Assembly: GCF_900090325.1 (NCBI RefSeq)
Contig: NZ_FMHW01000002.1
Coordinates: 186,001 to 250,000 of the forward strand
DNA from: Micromonospora pallida
GTDB lineage: Bacteria > Actinomycetota > Actinomycetes > Mycobacteriales > Micromonosporaceae
Direction of reading: 5' to 3'
DNA: 64,000 nt
Position numbers and translations under genes: made by a program. Each line of letters opens with the position of its first letter. Position 1 is the first letter of the stretch. Positions 1 to 8,725 of the stretch are shown piece by piece. The notes under the pieces were generated by a model. It did no database searches. It had not been told where the DNA came from and worked only from the letters and a program-made list of their open reading frames with translations.

Positions 1-437
1 CCGACCAGGACCATCGCCTGGAGCGTGCCCAACCGGCGGCGCGCGCCCAGGTCGCGCGGATGGCCGACCAGCCGGCGCAGCGGATCCTGGAACGCCAGTA
101 CCGCCGTCGCGCCGAGCACCAGAAACGGTACGACCAGCTCGAACGCGCGGGCCGGGGTGTTCAACAGCAGCCAGGTGCCGGCGACCGCGCCGAGCACGGC
201 CGTCGGCAGCAGGGACAGCACCGTACGCCGGGACGGCAGGTCCCGCCAGCTCCCCGCCACGCTTGCCAGGTAGCCGGGGCAGACAGCCACCGAGTTGCTC
301 ACGTTCGCCGGCACCGGCGGCAGGCCCACCGCGAGCAACGCCGGAAACGTGATCAGTGAACCGCCACCGGCCACCGCGTTGACCGTACCCGCGGCGAGAC
401 CGGCGACCAGCAGCAGCGCGGCATCCGAGACATCCAT
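1..437 (-). CDS. TSUP-family membrane transporter (TauE/SafE type), 3' part cut by window edge
   Basis: Reading leftward from the ATG at 437, the frame stays open to base 1, giving about 145 residues of an integral membrane protein. The N-terminus has the Asn-Ala-Val-Ala-Gly-Gly-Gly-Ser stretch followed by a hydrophobic segment, typical of the TSUP (sulfite exporter TauE/SafE) family. A second repeat half would be expected beyond the edge. Members export or import small anions such as sulfite or sulfoacetate, but the substrate cannot be read from sequence. It is transcribed away from rnpB, with a 194-base gap between the two. Confidence 0.85.
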   Translation of the reverse strand, partial: MDVSDAALLLVAGLAAGTVNAVAGGGSLITFPALLAVGLPPVPANVSNSVAVCPGYLASVAGSWRDLPSRRTVLSLLPTAVLGAVAGTWLLLNTPARAFELVVPFLVLGATAVLAFQDPLRRLVGHPRDLGARRRLGTLQAMVLV

Positions 438-631
438 GGCGACCCGAGGCTACCCAGGCACCCGCCGGAACGCACCAGGGCCAGGCTTCCGCTCCCGGCA
501 AACGGGAAGAGCCGTCTCGGAACCCCCGCTTCGCTGTCGTCCGTGCGGCTCGCTGTCCGCCGTTTCATGCTTGGCTGGGACGTGAGCGGGCCGGCAATAA
601 CCGCCGCCGTCGCGTCGTTAGGATGAGGAAC

Positions 632-1063
<432 letters not shown>

Positions 1064-1066
1064 CCA

Positions 1067-1100
1067 CCAGCTCAGAGACCTGATCGGGGCTCTGAGCTGG
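1067..1100 (+). terminator. Perfect hairpin just after rnpB, duplicated at 3437-3470
   Basis: CCAGCTCAGAG (1067-1077) pairs perfectly with CTCTGAGCTGG (1090-1100) across a 12-base loop. The second copy at 3437-3470 keeps the stem perfect while the loop differs. The position suits a factor-dependent or hairpin terminator for rnpB. Because it travels with the att arm, an integrase or excisionase site is an alternative. There is no T-run. Confidence 0.45.
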
Positions 1101-1152
1101 TTCTATGTCCGGGCGTCGATGGTCGTTCTTGGTCAACTTCGGTCGGCATTTG

Positions 1153-1190
1153 ACGCCCTGGGAACGCCCTGACGCCCTGGAGACGCCCTG
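1153..1190 (+). repeat. Cluster of ACGCCCTG direct repeats next to att copy 1
   Basis: ACGCCCTG occurs at 1153, 1164, 1172 and 1183. One copy plus a one-base variant stand at 3333 and 3344, left of att copy 2. Clusters of short direct repeats on both sides of a crossover site are typical of arm-type binding sites for tyrosine integrases. This role is inferred. Confidence 0.4.
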
Positions 1191-1406
1191 ATCTTGAACG
1201 TGGAGCGTCAGTTTGGAAGAGCGTGCTCAACCGGTCGTGATGCCCGAAACGCCTGCGGCTGGCGGTGGAAGCTTGTGCCCCTGGTGCCCGCTCGTGACCG
1301 CTGCGTTTCCCGAGTACTGGCCCGTGGATGGCCCGGATCAGCCCGGGCTTTAGAGGTCACGACCGCCCTGCGTCGGCGATTGCTGCTGGCTCGTATCCTG
1401 CGGGCC

Positions 1407-1805
1407 ATGCCCGAAGATCCGCTCAGCTCGCGCCCACCACTCAGGCGAGCGCCCCGTACGTTCATCACCGCGCTGCTGGTGTTCGGCGTGGTGGTGCCAT
1501 CCATCATCATCCGTGAGCTGATCGAAGGCGCGATGGGCAGTGGCCCGCTCGCAGATCTCGGCGGGATCGCAGTTCCGATGGCGGCCACTGCCTGGCTTGC
1601 GCCGCGTGCTTCCTACCGTCGCCGCGACGCGCTGTGGTGGCTCGCCGGCGGGTTCGGCCTCTACATCTTCGTGGTGATCGCTTGGCGGGTAGCCTTCCTG
1701 CCCTACCGTGATTGGCCGCCTCGACCCGATGAGGTATCTCGGGTCCGCTGGCTGCGCGACAGTCAACGGCTCGGGTTGTGGTACCTGCCTGGGGCAGCAA
1801 AGTAG
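1407..1805 (+). CDS. Small multi-pass membrane protein of unknown function
   Basis: 132 residues from the ATG at 1407. The frame is open further upstream to 1194, but that part is Arg-rich and lies in the att arm, so the internal ATG is preferred. It has three hydrophobic segments, roughly residues 15-35, 43-60 and 72-92, with basic loops and a charged C-terminus. I recognise no family. It sits inside the element between the two att copies, so it is probably accessory cargo. An operon partner is not evident. Confidence 0.5.
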   Translation: MPEDPLSSRPPLRRAPRTFITALLVFGVVVPSIIIRELIEGAMGSGPLADLGGIAVPMAATAWLAPRASYRRRDALWWLAGGFGLYIFVVIAWRVAFLPYRDWPPRPDEVSRVRWLRDSQRLGLWYLPGAAK

Positions 1806-1890
1806 GTGGTGGTGGCCGAGCGGTTGAAGGCGGATCTCTGAGGAGGGCCGGGGTTCGGGGCGGAGCCCCGAGGTCTTCGAGTCCTGGTCG
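1806..1890 (+). pseudogene. Degenerate tRNA-Ser-like sequence
   Basis: Bases 1811-1831 read like the D-arm of a serine tRNA (GCCGAGCGGTTGAAGGC, with a 3-bp GCC/GGC stem). A 6-bp hairpin at 1856-1870 is placed like the long variable arm of a class II tRNA, and a TTCGAGTCC-like T-arm segment follows. The anticodon stem and the acceptor stem do not pair, so this is not a working tRNA. The total length of about 85 bases fits tRNA-Ser. From 1891 to 2189 I see no gene. Confidence 0.3.
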
Positions 1891-2189
1891 TCCTCAAGCG
1901 TGGCCGGCCGGCCCGGCCGATGCCGGCCGAAGGTCGCCAGCAGGCCGGGACCGGGCCGGCGCGGTCCGCTTGCGGGCCGCCTTGATCCCATAGAGGCCAA
2001 TTCGGCAATCAGCTCGGCAACTGCTCTTTCCCGTCACGGGAGATGCTTGACACGCACGTCCCGCCTGATGCCCGACATGATCCTCAAGGCGCGTCGCGGA
2101 GGTCCCTCACGGTCCGCGATAGGGACGCGCGCATCGCGCGTGTGTGACGGATGGGGCAGCAATTGTCTCTGGCTGGTAGACATACCGCC

Positions 2190-2452
2190 ATGGCCGAGAT
2201 TCTGCCAACGCCGACTTCGCCCTGCCCTACATGTGGTGGCACGCGTGTGGCTACGGGCGTGCGTACCGACATAGACCAGCAGAGCATCCGGTTGTGCCGG
2301 CCATCACGGCGGGGATGGGGCACTCGAGACGTGACGTCAGTCCGCGCTTTGGCCTGTGTCAGTTGTGGCCTCGTAACTTTCCACGTGGCAGACCTTCCCG
2401 CCTCCAGGCCGAGGCGGCTAAGCATCCTGAGCTGTTCAGGTGGGAGGATTAG
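2190..2452 (+). pseudogene. Zinc-ribbon protein disrupted by a frameshift
   Basis: From the ATG at 2190 the frame encodes a CPTCGG knuckle, a spacer of about 45 residues and a second CVSCG knuckle followed by a Phe-His stretch, an ordinary two-CxxC zinc ribbon. Near base 2394 the sensible reading moves to another frame, which continues as a Gln-Ala-Glu-rich helix and stops at 2452. Restoring one C near 2394 joins the two halves. The gene lies just before the integrase remnant. In actinomycete elements small zinc-ribbon proteins often sit beside int, but its role here is unknown. Confidence 0.5.
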
Positions 2453-2467
2453 CCGGGCCAGCCCGCT

Positions 2468-2650
2468 GTGCTTGTTGATCCACGCCCGCATCCGCTCATT
2501 AAGGCCCTCGCCTCGTACCTCGGCCATGCCGACCCCGGCTTCACGCTCCGGGTCTACACGCACCTGATGCCGGCCAGCGAGGAACGCACCCGCAACGCCC
2601 TCGACAGCCTGTTTGGGCCTGCCACCGGGGGCCTGGGATCACGCCCGTGA
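2468..2650 (+). pseudogene. Truncated tyrosine recombinase (integrase), C-terminal end only
   Basis: Only about 55 residues of the family's roughly 380-450 remain. They hold the final catalytic part of a tyrosine integrase: a YLGHADPGFT block with the last active-site His, then LRVYTHLM with the nucleophilic Tyr, then the usual basic helix and C-terminal Leu-Phe-Gly. The N-terminal and central domains, and the catalytic Arg region, are absent upstream. It would once have catalysed insertion at the rnpB site. It ends about 750 bases from att copy 2. Confidence 0.8.
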
Positions 2651-3312
2651 CAGCGCTGTACCTGAGGGCCAGACTCGGCCGGGTGGACTTCGTTGAGTTG
2701 GGTGCGGTCATTGCCCCATCTGGTGTCTTGGTCCTCGCGACGGTCGGGCACCTCGACTACATCTGGCCGAGCATTGGCGAGCGGCTGTCCGATCGTGCGG
2801 CGGCGGTCGCTGCCACAGGTGGGGGCCATATCCAGGAATGGCTTTTCGAGGCGGTCGCCGTACCTGTCGACGCCGACCGTCCACTTCCCGTGCTGGCGGC
2901 CGTCCAGCCTTCTCCGTTCTTCGGCGAGGCCGCCATCACGATGCTTGAGGTTCGTCTGGGCGGAGAGGGCGCCGGCCGGTTGCTCGGTGACCTTCCGGCC
3001 GACCGGTGCGGCATGGTCCTGGGCGACGCCGTTGCGCTCGACTCGTGGGTCGGCCTATCCGTGGAGCCGCATACCGACTACGACAACTTCCGTCGGTCCG
3101 CCAGGAACCATCCGCTGCACGTCGGCCCGGTCGAGGTTGCCGGCTGCCCAGTCCTCGGCATCGGCTGGGGCGAGGGTGACCATTCGATGCGGCACCGGGG
3201 AGAGCGGGCGGCGGGTTACGTCTACCCGGCGACGGTTACCAGTGACGACTCGTCCGGAACCGTTCTGCGGTGGGACGTTGACCCCGCCAAGGTTCGACCT
3301 CCGACGGCCTGA
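2647..3312 (+). CDS. Hypothetical protein, element cargo
   Basis: 221 residues if the GTG at 2647 is used, overlapping the integrase stop. A GTG at 2683 would shorten it by 12. The protein is soluble, with no signal peptide or membrane helix. It is rich in Val, Ala and Asp, with a Gly-Trp-Gly-Glu-Gly segment near residue 175 and a run of acidic and aromatic residues at about 140-150. I recognise no family. It ends about 90 bases before att copy 2 and is the only apparently intact larger gene inside the element. Confidence 0.55.
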   Translation: MTALYLRARLGRVDFVELGAVIAPSGVLVLATVGHLDYIWPSIGERLSDRAAAVAATGGGHIQEWLFEAVAVPVDADRPLPVLAAVQPSPFFGEAAITMLEVRLGGEGAGRLLGDLPADRCGMVLGDAVALDSWVGLSVEPHTDYDNFRRSARNHPLHVGPVEVAGCPVLGIGWGEGDHSMRHRGERAAGYVYPATVTSDDSSGTVLRWDVDPAKVRPPTA

Positions 3313-3402
3313 GGGCGGCCTGATTCTCTCTGACGCCCTGGCGATGCCCTGAGCAGGTACCTGGCGAACGAAACGCCTGCTCAGGGCAGGATTCACCTTC
3401 AT

Positions 3403-3447
3403 AATCCGGCGTGCAGGTCGACTCGTCCGTCGCCCACCAGCTCAGAG
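3403..3447 (+). repeat. att copy 2 (duplicated rnpB 3' end)
   Basis: This is a second copy of the rnpB 3' end without the rest of rnpB, so it is not a functional RNA gene. It is followed by the same inverted repeat (3437-3447 with 3460-3470) and the same diverged arm to about 3552 as copy 1. Confidence 0.8.
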
Positions 3448-3470
3448 CCCCGATCAAGGCTCTGAGCTGG

Positions 3471-3894
3471 TTGTATGATCGGACGTCGATGGCCGTTGTT
3501 GGTCGACTCTGACCGACATTTGACGGCCTGGCGCCGGCCTGGTCTTGGACCAAATGCATCAGGATTCATCTATGGGATGTGGTGTGGCCTTGCCTCAGCG
3601 ACGCGCCGCACGATGCTCCGGCTGCCATCCCCGGACCGCAAGATGCCGACGGTCCCCAGCCATCCCGGAGTCTGAGGCCCCAGCCGGAGCCGCTTTGACC
3701 TGGGCGTACGACTCGCTGCGCTTGCCGGCCAGCCTTGCCCTCGGCGGACCGCTGGCCGACGTGGTGAGCGGCGCGGCAGGGCAGGCCCTGCCTCCGCTGG
3801 CCGGCGCGGTTGAGTTGGGCAGCTTCCTTCTAGGGCGTCGTCCACGTCCCCAGCGGCAGCAGCAGGATCAGGGGGCCGCACATAGGCTGCGACC
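3471..3894. other. No supported gene; diverged att arm then unassigned sequence
   Basis: Bases 3471-3552 are the second copy of the arm found at 1101-1200. From 3553 to 3894 there is one open plus-strand frame without ribosome-binding site or recognisable domain, so I do not call it. Confidence 0.5.
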
Positions 3895-4821
3895 ATGAAG
3901 CAGCTGGAGCCTACTGGCGCCATGCTCGCCTGGGCGGCTCGGCAGGTGGCCGAGAGCGCGACAGCGGTCGTGATCAATGGGCTACGCGAGGGCGGCAACC
4001 CGTGGTTGCTGTGGATCCAGCACGACGGGCGCACGAGCGAAGCGGTCCTCAAGGTAGCTGACCCGAATAATGTGGCCGGCTTCGCCAGCGAAGTCGCGGC
4101 GCTGCGCGTGGCCGAGAAGCACCACATCCCGGCACCGGTGATCCTCGGGCTCGACACCAGGACCAGCGAGACCAGCACCAGTACCAGCACCCGGATCGTG
4201 CTCGAGACCGTCGTGCCCGGACACAGCACGATTCCGGTCGAGCCGACACCGGCACGGCTCCGCGCTCTAGGTGCTGCAGCCGCCGCGCTCTACGCCGTCG
4301 CCGTCGCGCCTTCGCCGGACCTGCCGATACGAACTCGCCCGATCCCGGCCAGCGACTTCATCCGGCAGCGCCGGCTCGGCACCGACCACACGACGTCCTT
4401 GCTGCAAACCGCCGACGCACGCCTCAGCCGACTTCCGGTGCCGACCGGCAGGTTGGTGTTCGTGCACGGTGACCTCTGGCAGGGCAACATGTTGTGGGAT
4501 GGTGACACGCTCGCTGGCATCGTCGACTGGGACATGGCCGGTGTCGGCCACCACGGCATCGACCTGTCCTCGCTGCGCCTGGACGCGGCCCTCATGTTCG
4601 GCTGCGAAGCAGCGGAAGCGGTGTTGGCTGGGTGGGAACGTACGACGGGGAAACTGGCGCCGGACCTTGCCTTCTGGGACGCGACTGCCGCGCTCAACAT
4701 GCCAGGGGACCTGGCCGTGTTCGTCCCCGCCATCCACGACCAGGGCAGACGGGACCTCACCGCCAGCACTTTGAACGAGCGCCGCGACACTTTTCTCGGC
4801 CGCGCGCTCGATCGGCTCTAA
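3895..4821 (+). CDS. Aminoglycoside phosphotransferase (APH)-family kinase
   Basis: 308 residues, normal for the APH/choline-kinase fold. The N-lobe has a Val-Leu-Lys ATP-binding strand near residue 50. The catalytic loop reads HGDLWQGN (His191 to Asn198) and the metal-binding motif is IVDWD (Asp211, Asp213). All key residues of a working small-molecule kinase are present. Family members phosphorylate aminoglycosides, macrolides, fructosamines or homoserine. The substrate is not predictable and resistance is only one option. A Thr-Ser repeat at about residues 86-100 is an unusual linker. It stands alone, to the right of the second att copy, and may be element cargo. Confidence 0.85.
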   Translation: MKQLEPTGAMLAWAARQVAESATAVVINGLREGGNPWLLWIQHDGRTSEAVLKVADPNNVAGFASEVAALRVAEKHHIPAPVILGLDTRTSETSTSTSTRIVLETVVPGHSTIPVEPTPARLRALGAAAAALYAVAVAPSPDLPIRTRPIPASDFIRQRRLGTDHTTSLLQTADARLSRLPVPTGRLVFVHGDLWQGNMLWDGDTLAGIVDWDMAGVGHHGIDLSSLRLDAALMFGCEAAEAVLAGWERTTGKLAPDLAFWDATAALNMPGDLAVFVPAIHDQGRRDLTASTLNERRDTFLGRALDRL

Positions 4822-5143
4822 TCCGCCAGGCGCGCCGGGCGAGACCGGCCGCCAGGCCGGGCTGGTTCGATGCCCTAGGTTGAGCCGATGCTGGATGCAG
4901 TCCTCGACGCGTTGCTGGAGTGCTTGGCCTTCATAGAACTCAGCGAAGACGACACGGTCGACTCCCATGCGGCTGTTGGAGGAGCCGGCGAAGGCGACGC
5001 GTAATCCCACCCACGTGTCGATCGGCCGGAGCTACGCTCTGTACGTTTTCCGCTGTCCGGCCTCCTTTGACCATCCGCCCGCCACCGCCATGCAGTGACG
5101 GTCCCTGAGCGTTGGCCCTTGAGCGACGCACTACTTTCGGTAT
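4822..5143. other. Region without a confident gene
   Basis: A minus-strand frame from a GTG at 5010 leftward encodes about 46 residues that look protein-like (Gly-Ser-Ser-Asn-Ser, then Val-Phe-Ala-Glu-Phe-Tyr) with mostly G/C third positions. It then runs antisense into the kinase gene. It may be the leftover of a decayed gene. Nothing else is visible. Confidence 0.3.
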
Positions 5144-5155
5144 GTGGGTGCTTCC

Positions 5156-5899
5156 ATGGCCGGGCAGGTGTCACCGAACGCAGACGAAGTCGTCAGTGCC
5201 GTCCGGAGGGTCTGGCCCGATGTCGAGGCCGTCGTGATGGTGGGCAGCTTTGCCCGGGGCGAGGCGCACCCACTCTCCGATCTCGACGTCATCGGCCTCG
5301 GCAACGATCTGCCCGAGTACGAGCTGACGGTGTGGAACTCCCGCCTGATGGCGTTGCAGGGTAGGTCGGTGGCCCAGGCACAGAAGGACCTCCTCGACCC
5401 TGCGGTTTGCGTCCAGGCGGTGCCCTCCTGGCGTGGCGCACGGATTCTGTACGACCCGGATGGCGTCGTCGCCGCTGTGCAGGCCCAGGCGCAGGCATGG
5501 GACTGGCCGCTGGTGCAGGGGAAGCTCGAGCAGTGGACGGCCAAGACCGTCACCGACTTCGCCGAGGAGGCACTGAAGCTACTGGCGGCGATCCGGGACC
5601 GGAGAGATGTCGCGGCGGTTGTCCAGGCGCAGTTGATCGCGGTTCAGTTGACGCCGATCATGGCCGCCGCTCATCACGAGCTATTCGCCAGCGAGAACGA
5701 CCTGTGGCACGGCACCGCTGGCGACCCCAGGTGGTACGAGGCTCTCGCGCGGGTCCTACGGTCTGATCGACGATCTGCAGCGCTGGGCGCTGTCGGTCTC
5801 TACCTGTACGCGGTGGACGCGACGTACGCGTGGATGACGCAGACCCAGCGCGCCGTGGTGGAACTCGTCCGGACGAGCGCGGAAGAGCTGGACAGTTGA
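5156..5899 (+). CDS. Nucleotidyltransferase-domain protein
   Basis: 247 residues from the ATG at 5156; a GTG at 5144 in frame is an alternative. The N-terminus has the minimal nucleotidyltransferase signature: GSFARGEAHPLSDLD at about residues 29-43, giving the Gly-Ser and Asp-x-Asp metal ligands. A largely helical C-terminal half follows. The pattern is that of the antibiotic nucleotidyltransferase / MNT group, sometimes paired with HEPN partners, but no HEPN gene adjoins it. The target is unknown. Like the kinase upstream, it lies in the accessory zone right of the second att copy. Confidence 0.75.
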   Translation: MAGQVSPNADEVVSAVRRVWPDVEAVVMVGSFARGEAHPLSDLDVIGLGNDLPEYELTVWNSRLMALQGRSVAQAQKDLLDPAVCVQAVPSWRGARILYDPDGVVAAVQAQAQAWDWPLVQGKLEQWTAKTVTDFAEEALKLLAAIRDRRDVAAVVQAQLIAVQLTPIMAAAHHELFASENDLWHGTAGDPRWYEALARVLRSDRRSAALGAVGLYLYAVDATYAWMTQTQRAVVELVRTSAEELDS

Positions 5900-5934
5900 C
5901 CAGGGCCGCCGGCTTTCGTGTCGCTCCATGGGCT

Positions 5935-6509
5935 TCACCTCAGGTGTGCGCGTTCGTCGACGACTCGGTGCGGTTCGGTGAGGAAGAGGTCGACGGGGGC
6001 GGGGCCGTGGGCGATGTTGAGTGTGTCCAGGCGGTAGAACCAGTCGCCGCCGCAGAAGCTGCTGAAGCGGTAGTTGACCTGCCAGCGTAGCCACCGGCCC
6101 GGGGCGAGTCGTACGGCAGGCGGACGGCGGTGGCGGCGGGGCATCCCCAGGTGGAGGGGATCAGTTCGACGCGGAGGAGCCCGTCGGCGAGATCGAGGCG
6201 GACAGCGTCCCTGGCCGGCAACTCGGTGCGCACACTGGCGTGTGGCCGGAAGTCGTCGTTCTCGTCCATCGTGACCTCGTGGGTGAGGAGCGCGCCCCGC
6301 TCGGGTAGGCGAAAGGCCACCGGCAGGGCGTTGCGGCGGGTGGCCGGCCGACCTCCGCGTGACTGCTTGGTCCAGACGGCGCGGACCCACTGGGCGACGA
6401 CATCCACGGTGCGGATGCTGCCGGCTTCCTGAGCCGCCGGCAATCCGGATTGCGAGCCGGATGCCCGACGTGGAACCGTGGTGGCATGTCGAAGCCACGA
6501 AAGGCGCAT
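5935..6509 (-). pseudogene. Hypothetical gene with a single-base frameshift
   Basis: Reading leftward, a protein-like frame runs from about 6420-6509 to near 6105 (segment MDENDDF at 6269, then a Leu/Val-rich domain ending LPYDSP). The continuation with aromatic and charged character (GRWLRWQVNYRF to a TGA at 5935) lies in the next frame. The switch falls at a run of four C residues near 6100. Five would fuse the halves as Ser-Pro-Pro-Gly-Arg. I do not recognise the family. The start is unresolved because several GTGs are possible. A sequencing slip would make the gene intact. Confidence 0.55.
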
Positions 6510-6939
6510 GCCGCGTAGACGGCCCGCGCAACTTCGTACCGAATATGTCCGTCAGCGGCCGCTGAACGTGGCCGCACTGGGAGTTCCGCCAACGAGTCCC
6601 CGCATCCCGGGGCTGTCCCGACGGGGTATGCGGGCGATCGAGCAGCTCGAACGTTCCCGGCTGTGGGACCAGGCGGTGTCTGACGCCTTGCGGGACTGGT
6701 CGTGGCTCGTCCACCATCCCGAAAGCGCGATGTGGGACCCTGCCGAACGCTGCGGGGTTCAGGAGTGCTGTCCGGATCCAGACGAGGCGCGGTTCATCCT
6801 GGGGTTGGCTGTTTCCGTCCTGCTGACCGGGGACGCCCGCATCCTGCGCATGCAGGTCACTGCCCTCGACAAGGTGAGGCGACGGACCGTGCGGCACCCC
6901 TTCGAGATCGGCAACCGGACGGGGAGAGCTCCAGCATGA
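6478..6939 (+). CDS. Hypothetical protein coupled to a methyltransferase
   Basis: Up to 153 residues. The recognisable protein begins near a GTG at 6568, which would give 123 residues, and the first 30 codons look less natural. It is mostly helical, with a Cys-Gly-Val-Gln-Glu-Cys-Cys segment, a hydrophobic stretch and a basic C-terminus. No family is recognised. Its TGA overlaps the next gene's ATG (ATGA at 6936), the best evidence that it is translated and works with the methyltransferase. Confidence 0.5.
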   Translation: MVACRSHERRMPRRRPAQLRTEYVRQRPLNVAALGVPPTSPRIPGLSRRGMRAIEQLERSRLWDQAVSDALRDWSWLVHHPESAMWDPAERCGVQECCPDPDEARFILGLAVSVLLTGDARILRMQVTALDKVRRRTVRHPFEIGNRTGRAPA

Positions 6940-7574
6940 GCGGCGACGACGAACGCGACCAGGTGCGACGAGGGTACGACGCGCTCTCCTACCACTACCG
7001 CAGCGACGACGCGGACGACGGACAGTACGCGCCCTGGCTCGCCGACCTGCGACGGCGCCTGCCGACCCCGGCGGCGGTCCTCGATCTCGGCTGCGGTTGC
7101 GGAGTGCCGGTGGCGCGCTCCCTCGCCGAGGCCGGGCACCACGTCACCGGCGTCGACATCAGCGACGTGCAGGTGGAGCGGGCTCGCCGCCTGGTGCCCA
7201 CCGGCACCTTCCTCCGCGCCGACGCCACCCGGCTCGACCTTCCGGCGGCGTCGTTCGACGCCGTGGTCTGCCTCTATGCCCTCATCCACATGCCGCTGGC
7301 CGACCAGCCGGGTCTCATCGACCGGATCGCCACCTGGCTGCGCCCTGGCGGCTGGCTGCTGACCACTGTCGGCAAGGACGCCTGGACCGGTGCGGAGGAC
7401 AACTGGCTCGGCGGCCCCGCCGCCATGTGGTGGAGCCATGCCGACGCCGCCACCTACCGGTCCTGGTTGGATCGGGCGGGGCTGATGGTCACCACCGAGG
7501 AGTTCGTCCCGGAAGGCACCGGTGGGCACACCCTCTTCTGGGCTCGGCGACCGCCAGCGGTGGCGACGGCGTGA
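6936..7574 (+). CDS. Class I SAM-dependent methyltransferase
   Basis: 212 residues. The start is the ATG at 6936, with GGGGAGA ten bases upstream and a four-base overlap with the previous stop. SAM-binding motif I reads LDLGCGCGV at about residues 47-55, the acidic end of strand 2 is Val-Asp-Ile, and the motif IV/post-II region has Phe-Asp-Ala-Val-Val-Cys. A Leu-Arg-Pro-Gly-Gly loop matches methyltransferase family 11. The substrate is not predictable. An aromatic C-terminal cap suggests a small molecule. Confidence 0.85.
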   Translation: MSGDDERDQVRRGYDALSYHYRSDDADDGQYAPWLADLRRRLPTPAAVLDLGCGCGVPVARSLAEAGHHVTGVDISDVQVERARRLVPTGTFLRADATRLDLPAASFDAVVCLYALIHMPLADQPGLIDRIATWLRPGGWLLTTVGKDAWTGAEDNWLGGPAAMWWSHADAATYRSWLDRAGLMVTTEEFVPEGTGGHTLFWARRPPAVATA

Positions 7575-7669
7575 CCCGACGGCGTCGGCCGGGACCAAGA
7601 CCCGCCGGGACCAGCGTCGGCCGGGACCGGGGGGCCGGCGGGGTCCGCGCGGGTGGGGATACTGAGCCG

Positions 7670-8146
7670 GTGACCGAAGAGGACGTCGTACGGTTCGTCA
7701 GCAGTATGCCGGGAGTAACGGTGTTCACCGCCGGGCCGGACAACGGTGCCCCGGAGGTGGCCTGGGGTGACCGGTTCATCTACCACGATCCGGAGGGCGA
7801 CCTGCCCGCCGATCGCAAGTTCCCGTTCGCGACCATCGTCGTCACGGACTACCCGGGCTTCGACACGGCCTCCGACCTGGACCGCGACGGCGTGTTCCGG
7901 GTCAACGTCGCGGTCGGCCGCGAGGTCTTCGCGGAGCTGTTCGGCCACCCGCCGGCCGCGCACGGCGAACACCACACCGAGTACGACTACGCCGCCCTGG
8001 ACCGGATCGTGCCCCACCCGGTGTACGCCACGCAGGGGTGGGCGTCGGTGCTGAACCCGGGGGAGGAGACCGCCGAGCGGACCCGGTCCCTGCTGGCCGG
8101 GGCACACGCCCGCGCCGCCGCCCGGTCCCGCCGACGAGCCGGCTGA
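7670..8146 (+). CDS. DUF6194-family protein
   Basis: 158 residues from the GTG at 7670. It has the family layout: an N-terminal helix ending Leu/Met-Pro-Gly-Val, then a strand with Gly-Asp-Arg-Phe-Ile-Tyr, a Pro-Phe-Ala-Thr-Ile-Val-Val block, Asp-Arg-Asp-Gly-Val-Phe-Arg-Val-Asn-Val-Ala-Val-Gly, and a His-Pro-Val-Tyr near the end. Function is unknown for the family. Length is normal. It stands alone and converges on the OsmC gene. Confidence 0.75.
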   Translation: MTEEDVVRFVSSMPGVTVFTAGPDNGAPEVAWGDRFIYHDPEGDLPADRKFPFATIVVTDYPGFDTASDLDRDGVFRVNVAVGREVFAELFGHPPAAHGEHHTEYDYAALDRIVPHPVYATQGWASVLNPGEETAERTRSLLAGAHARAAARSRRRAG

Positions 8147-8233
8147 GACCGCGCCGGCGAGCCGACCGAGATCCCATCGCCCGGGGCCGCTGGTGGACAC
8201 TCGGAGGGGCGCGTGGCGACGCGAGGGCGGTGT

Positions 8234-8725
8234 TCAGCCGCGCGGGGCAGGCTGTGCGTCGTCGGCGGTGACGGTCGGCTCGTGGGTGACCGGGAAGTTG
8301 ACCGAGCTGGCGATGAAGCAGCTCGCGTGGGCGTCGTGGTGCAGGGCGACGGCCTTCTCCAGCATCGCGGGCGAGGCGACCCGGACGGTGGGACGGAGCA
8401 CCGCCGAGGTGAAGCGACCACCCTCGCCCTCCTGCGCCATGGTGCCGTGCGCGTGGTCGACGTACCCGGTGACGACCACGCCGTGGCGGGCGCAGAGCGC
8501 GAGGTACGACAGCATGTGGCATTGCGCGAGCGCGGCGAGCAGCAGTTGTTCCGGGTTCCACCGGGCCGGATCGCCCCGGAACGCCGGGTCGGCGCTGCCG
8601 GCGATGGGCGCCGGACCCTCGGCGGTCACCTCGTGTTCCCGACCGTAGTCGCGGTAGCCGCTGGTGCCGGTGCCCCGGTCCCCGGTCCAGGTGACCACCG
8701 TGTCGTACGAGTGCAGTCGCGTCAT
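8234..8725 (-). CDS. OsmC-family peroxiredoxin-like protein
   Basis: 163 residues with the OsmC/Ohr fold. The conserved first-Cys helix appears as Pro-Glu-Gln-Leu-Leu-Leu-Ala-Ala-Leu-Ala-Gln-Cys-His, and the second Cys sits in His-Ala-Ser-Cys-Phe-Ile-Ala near residue 139. Both redox cysteines expected for reduction of organic hydroperoxides are therefore present. Its ATG overlaps the upstream dioxygenase stop by four bases (8722-8725), so the two are translated together and probably serve one pathway. Confidence 0.9.
   Translation of the reverse strand: MTRLHSYDTVVTWTGDRGTGTSGYRDYGREHEVTAEGPAPIAGSADPAFRGDPARWNPEQLLLAALAQCHMLSYLALCARHGVVVTGYVDHAHGTMAQEGEGGRFTSAVLRPTVRVASPAMLEKAVALHHDAHASCFIASSVNFPVTHEPTVTADDAQPAPRG

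Noticed and set aside
3403..3470. A second rnpB gene
   Set aside because: Only the 3' end is duplicated; the catalytic core and 5' strand of P1 are missing.
4267..5010. Minus-strand gene opposite the APH kinase
   Set aside because: Only its first 46 codons look protein-like; the rest is antisense to a kinase with all catalytic motifs.
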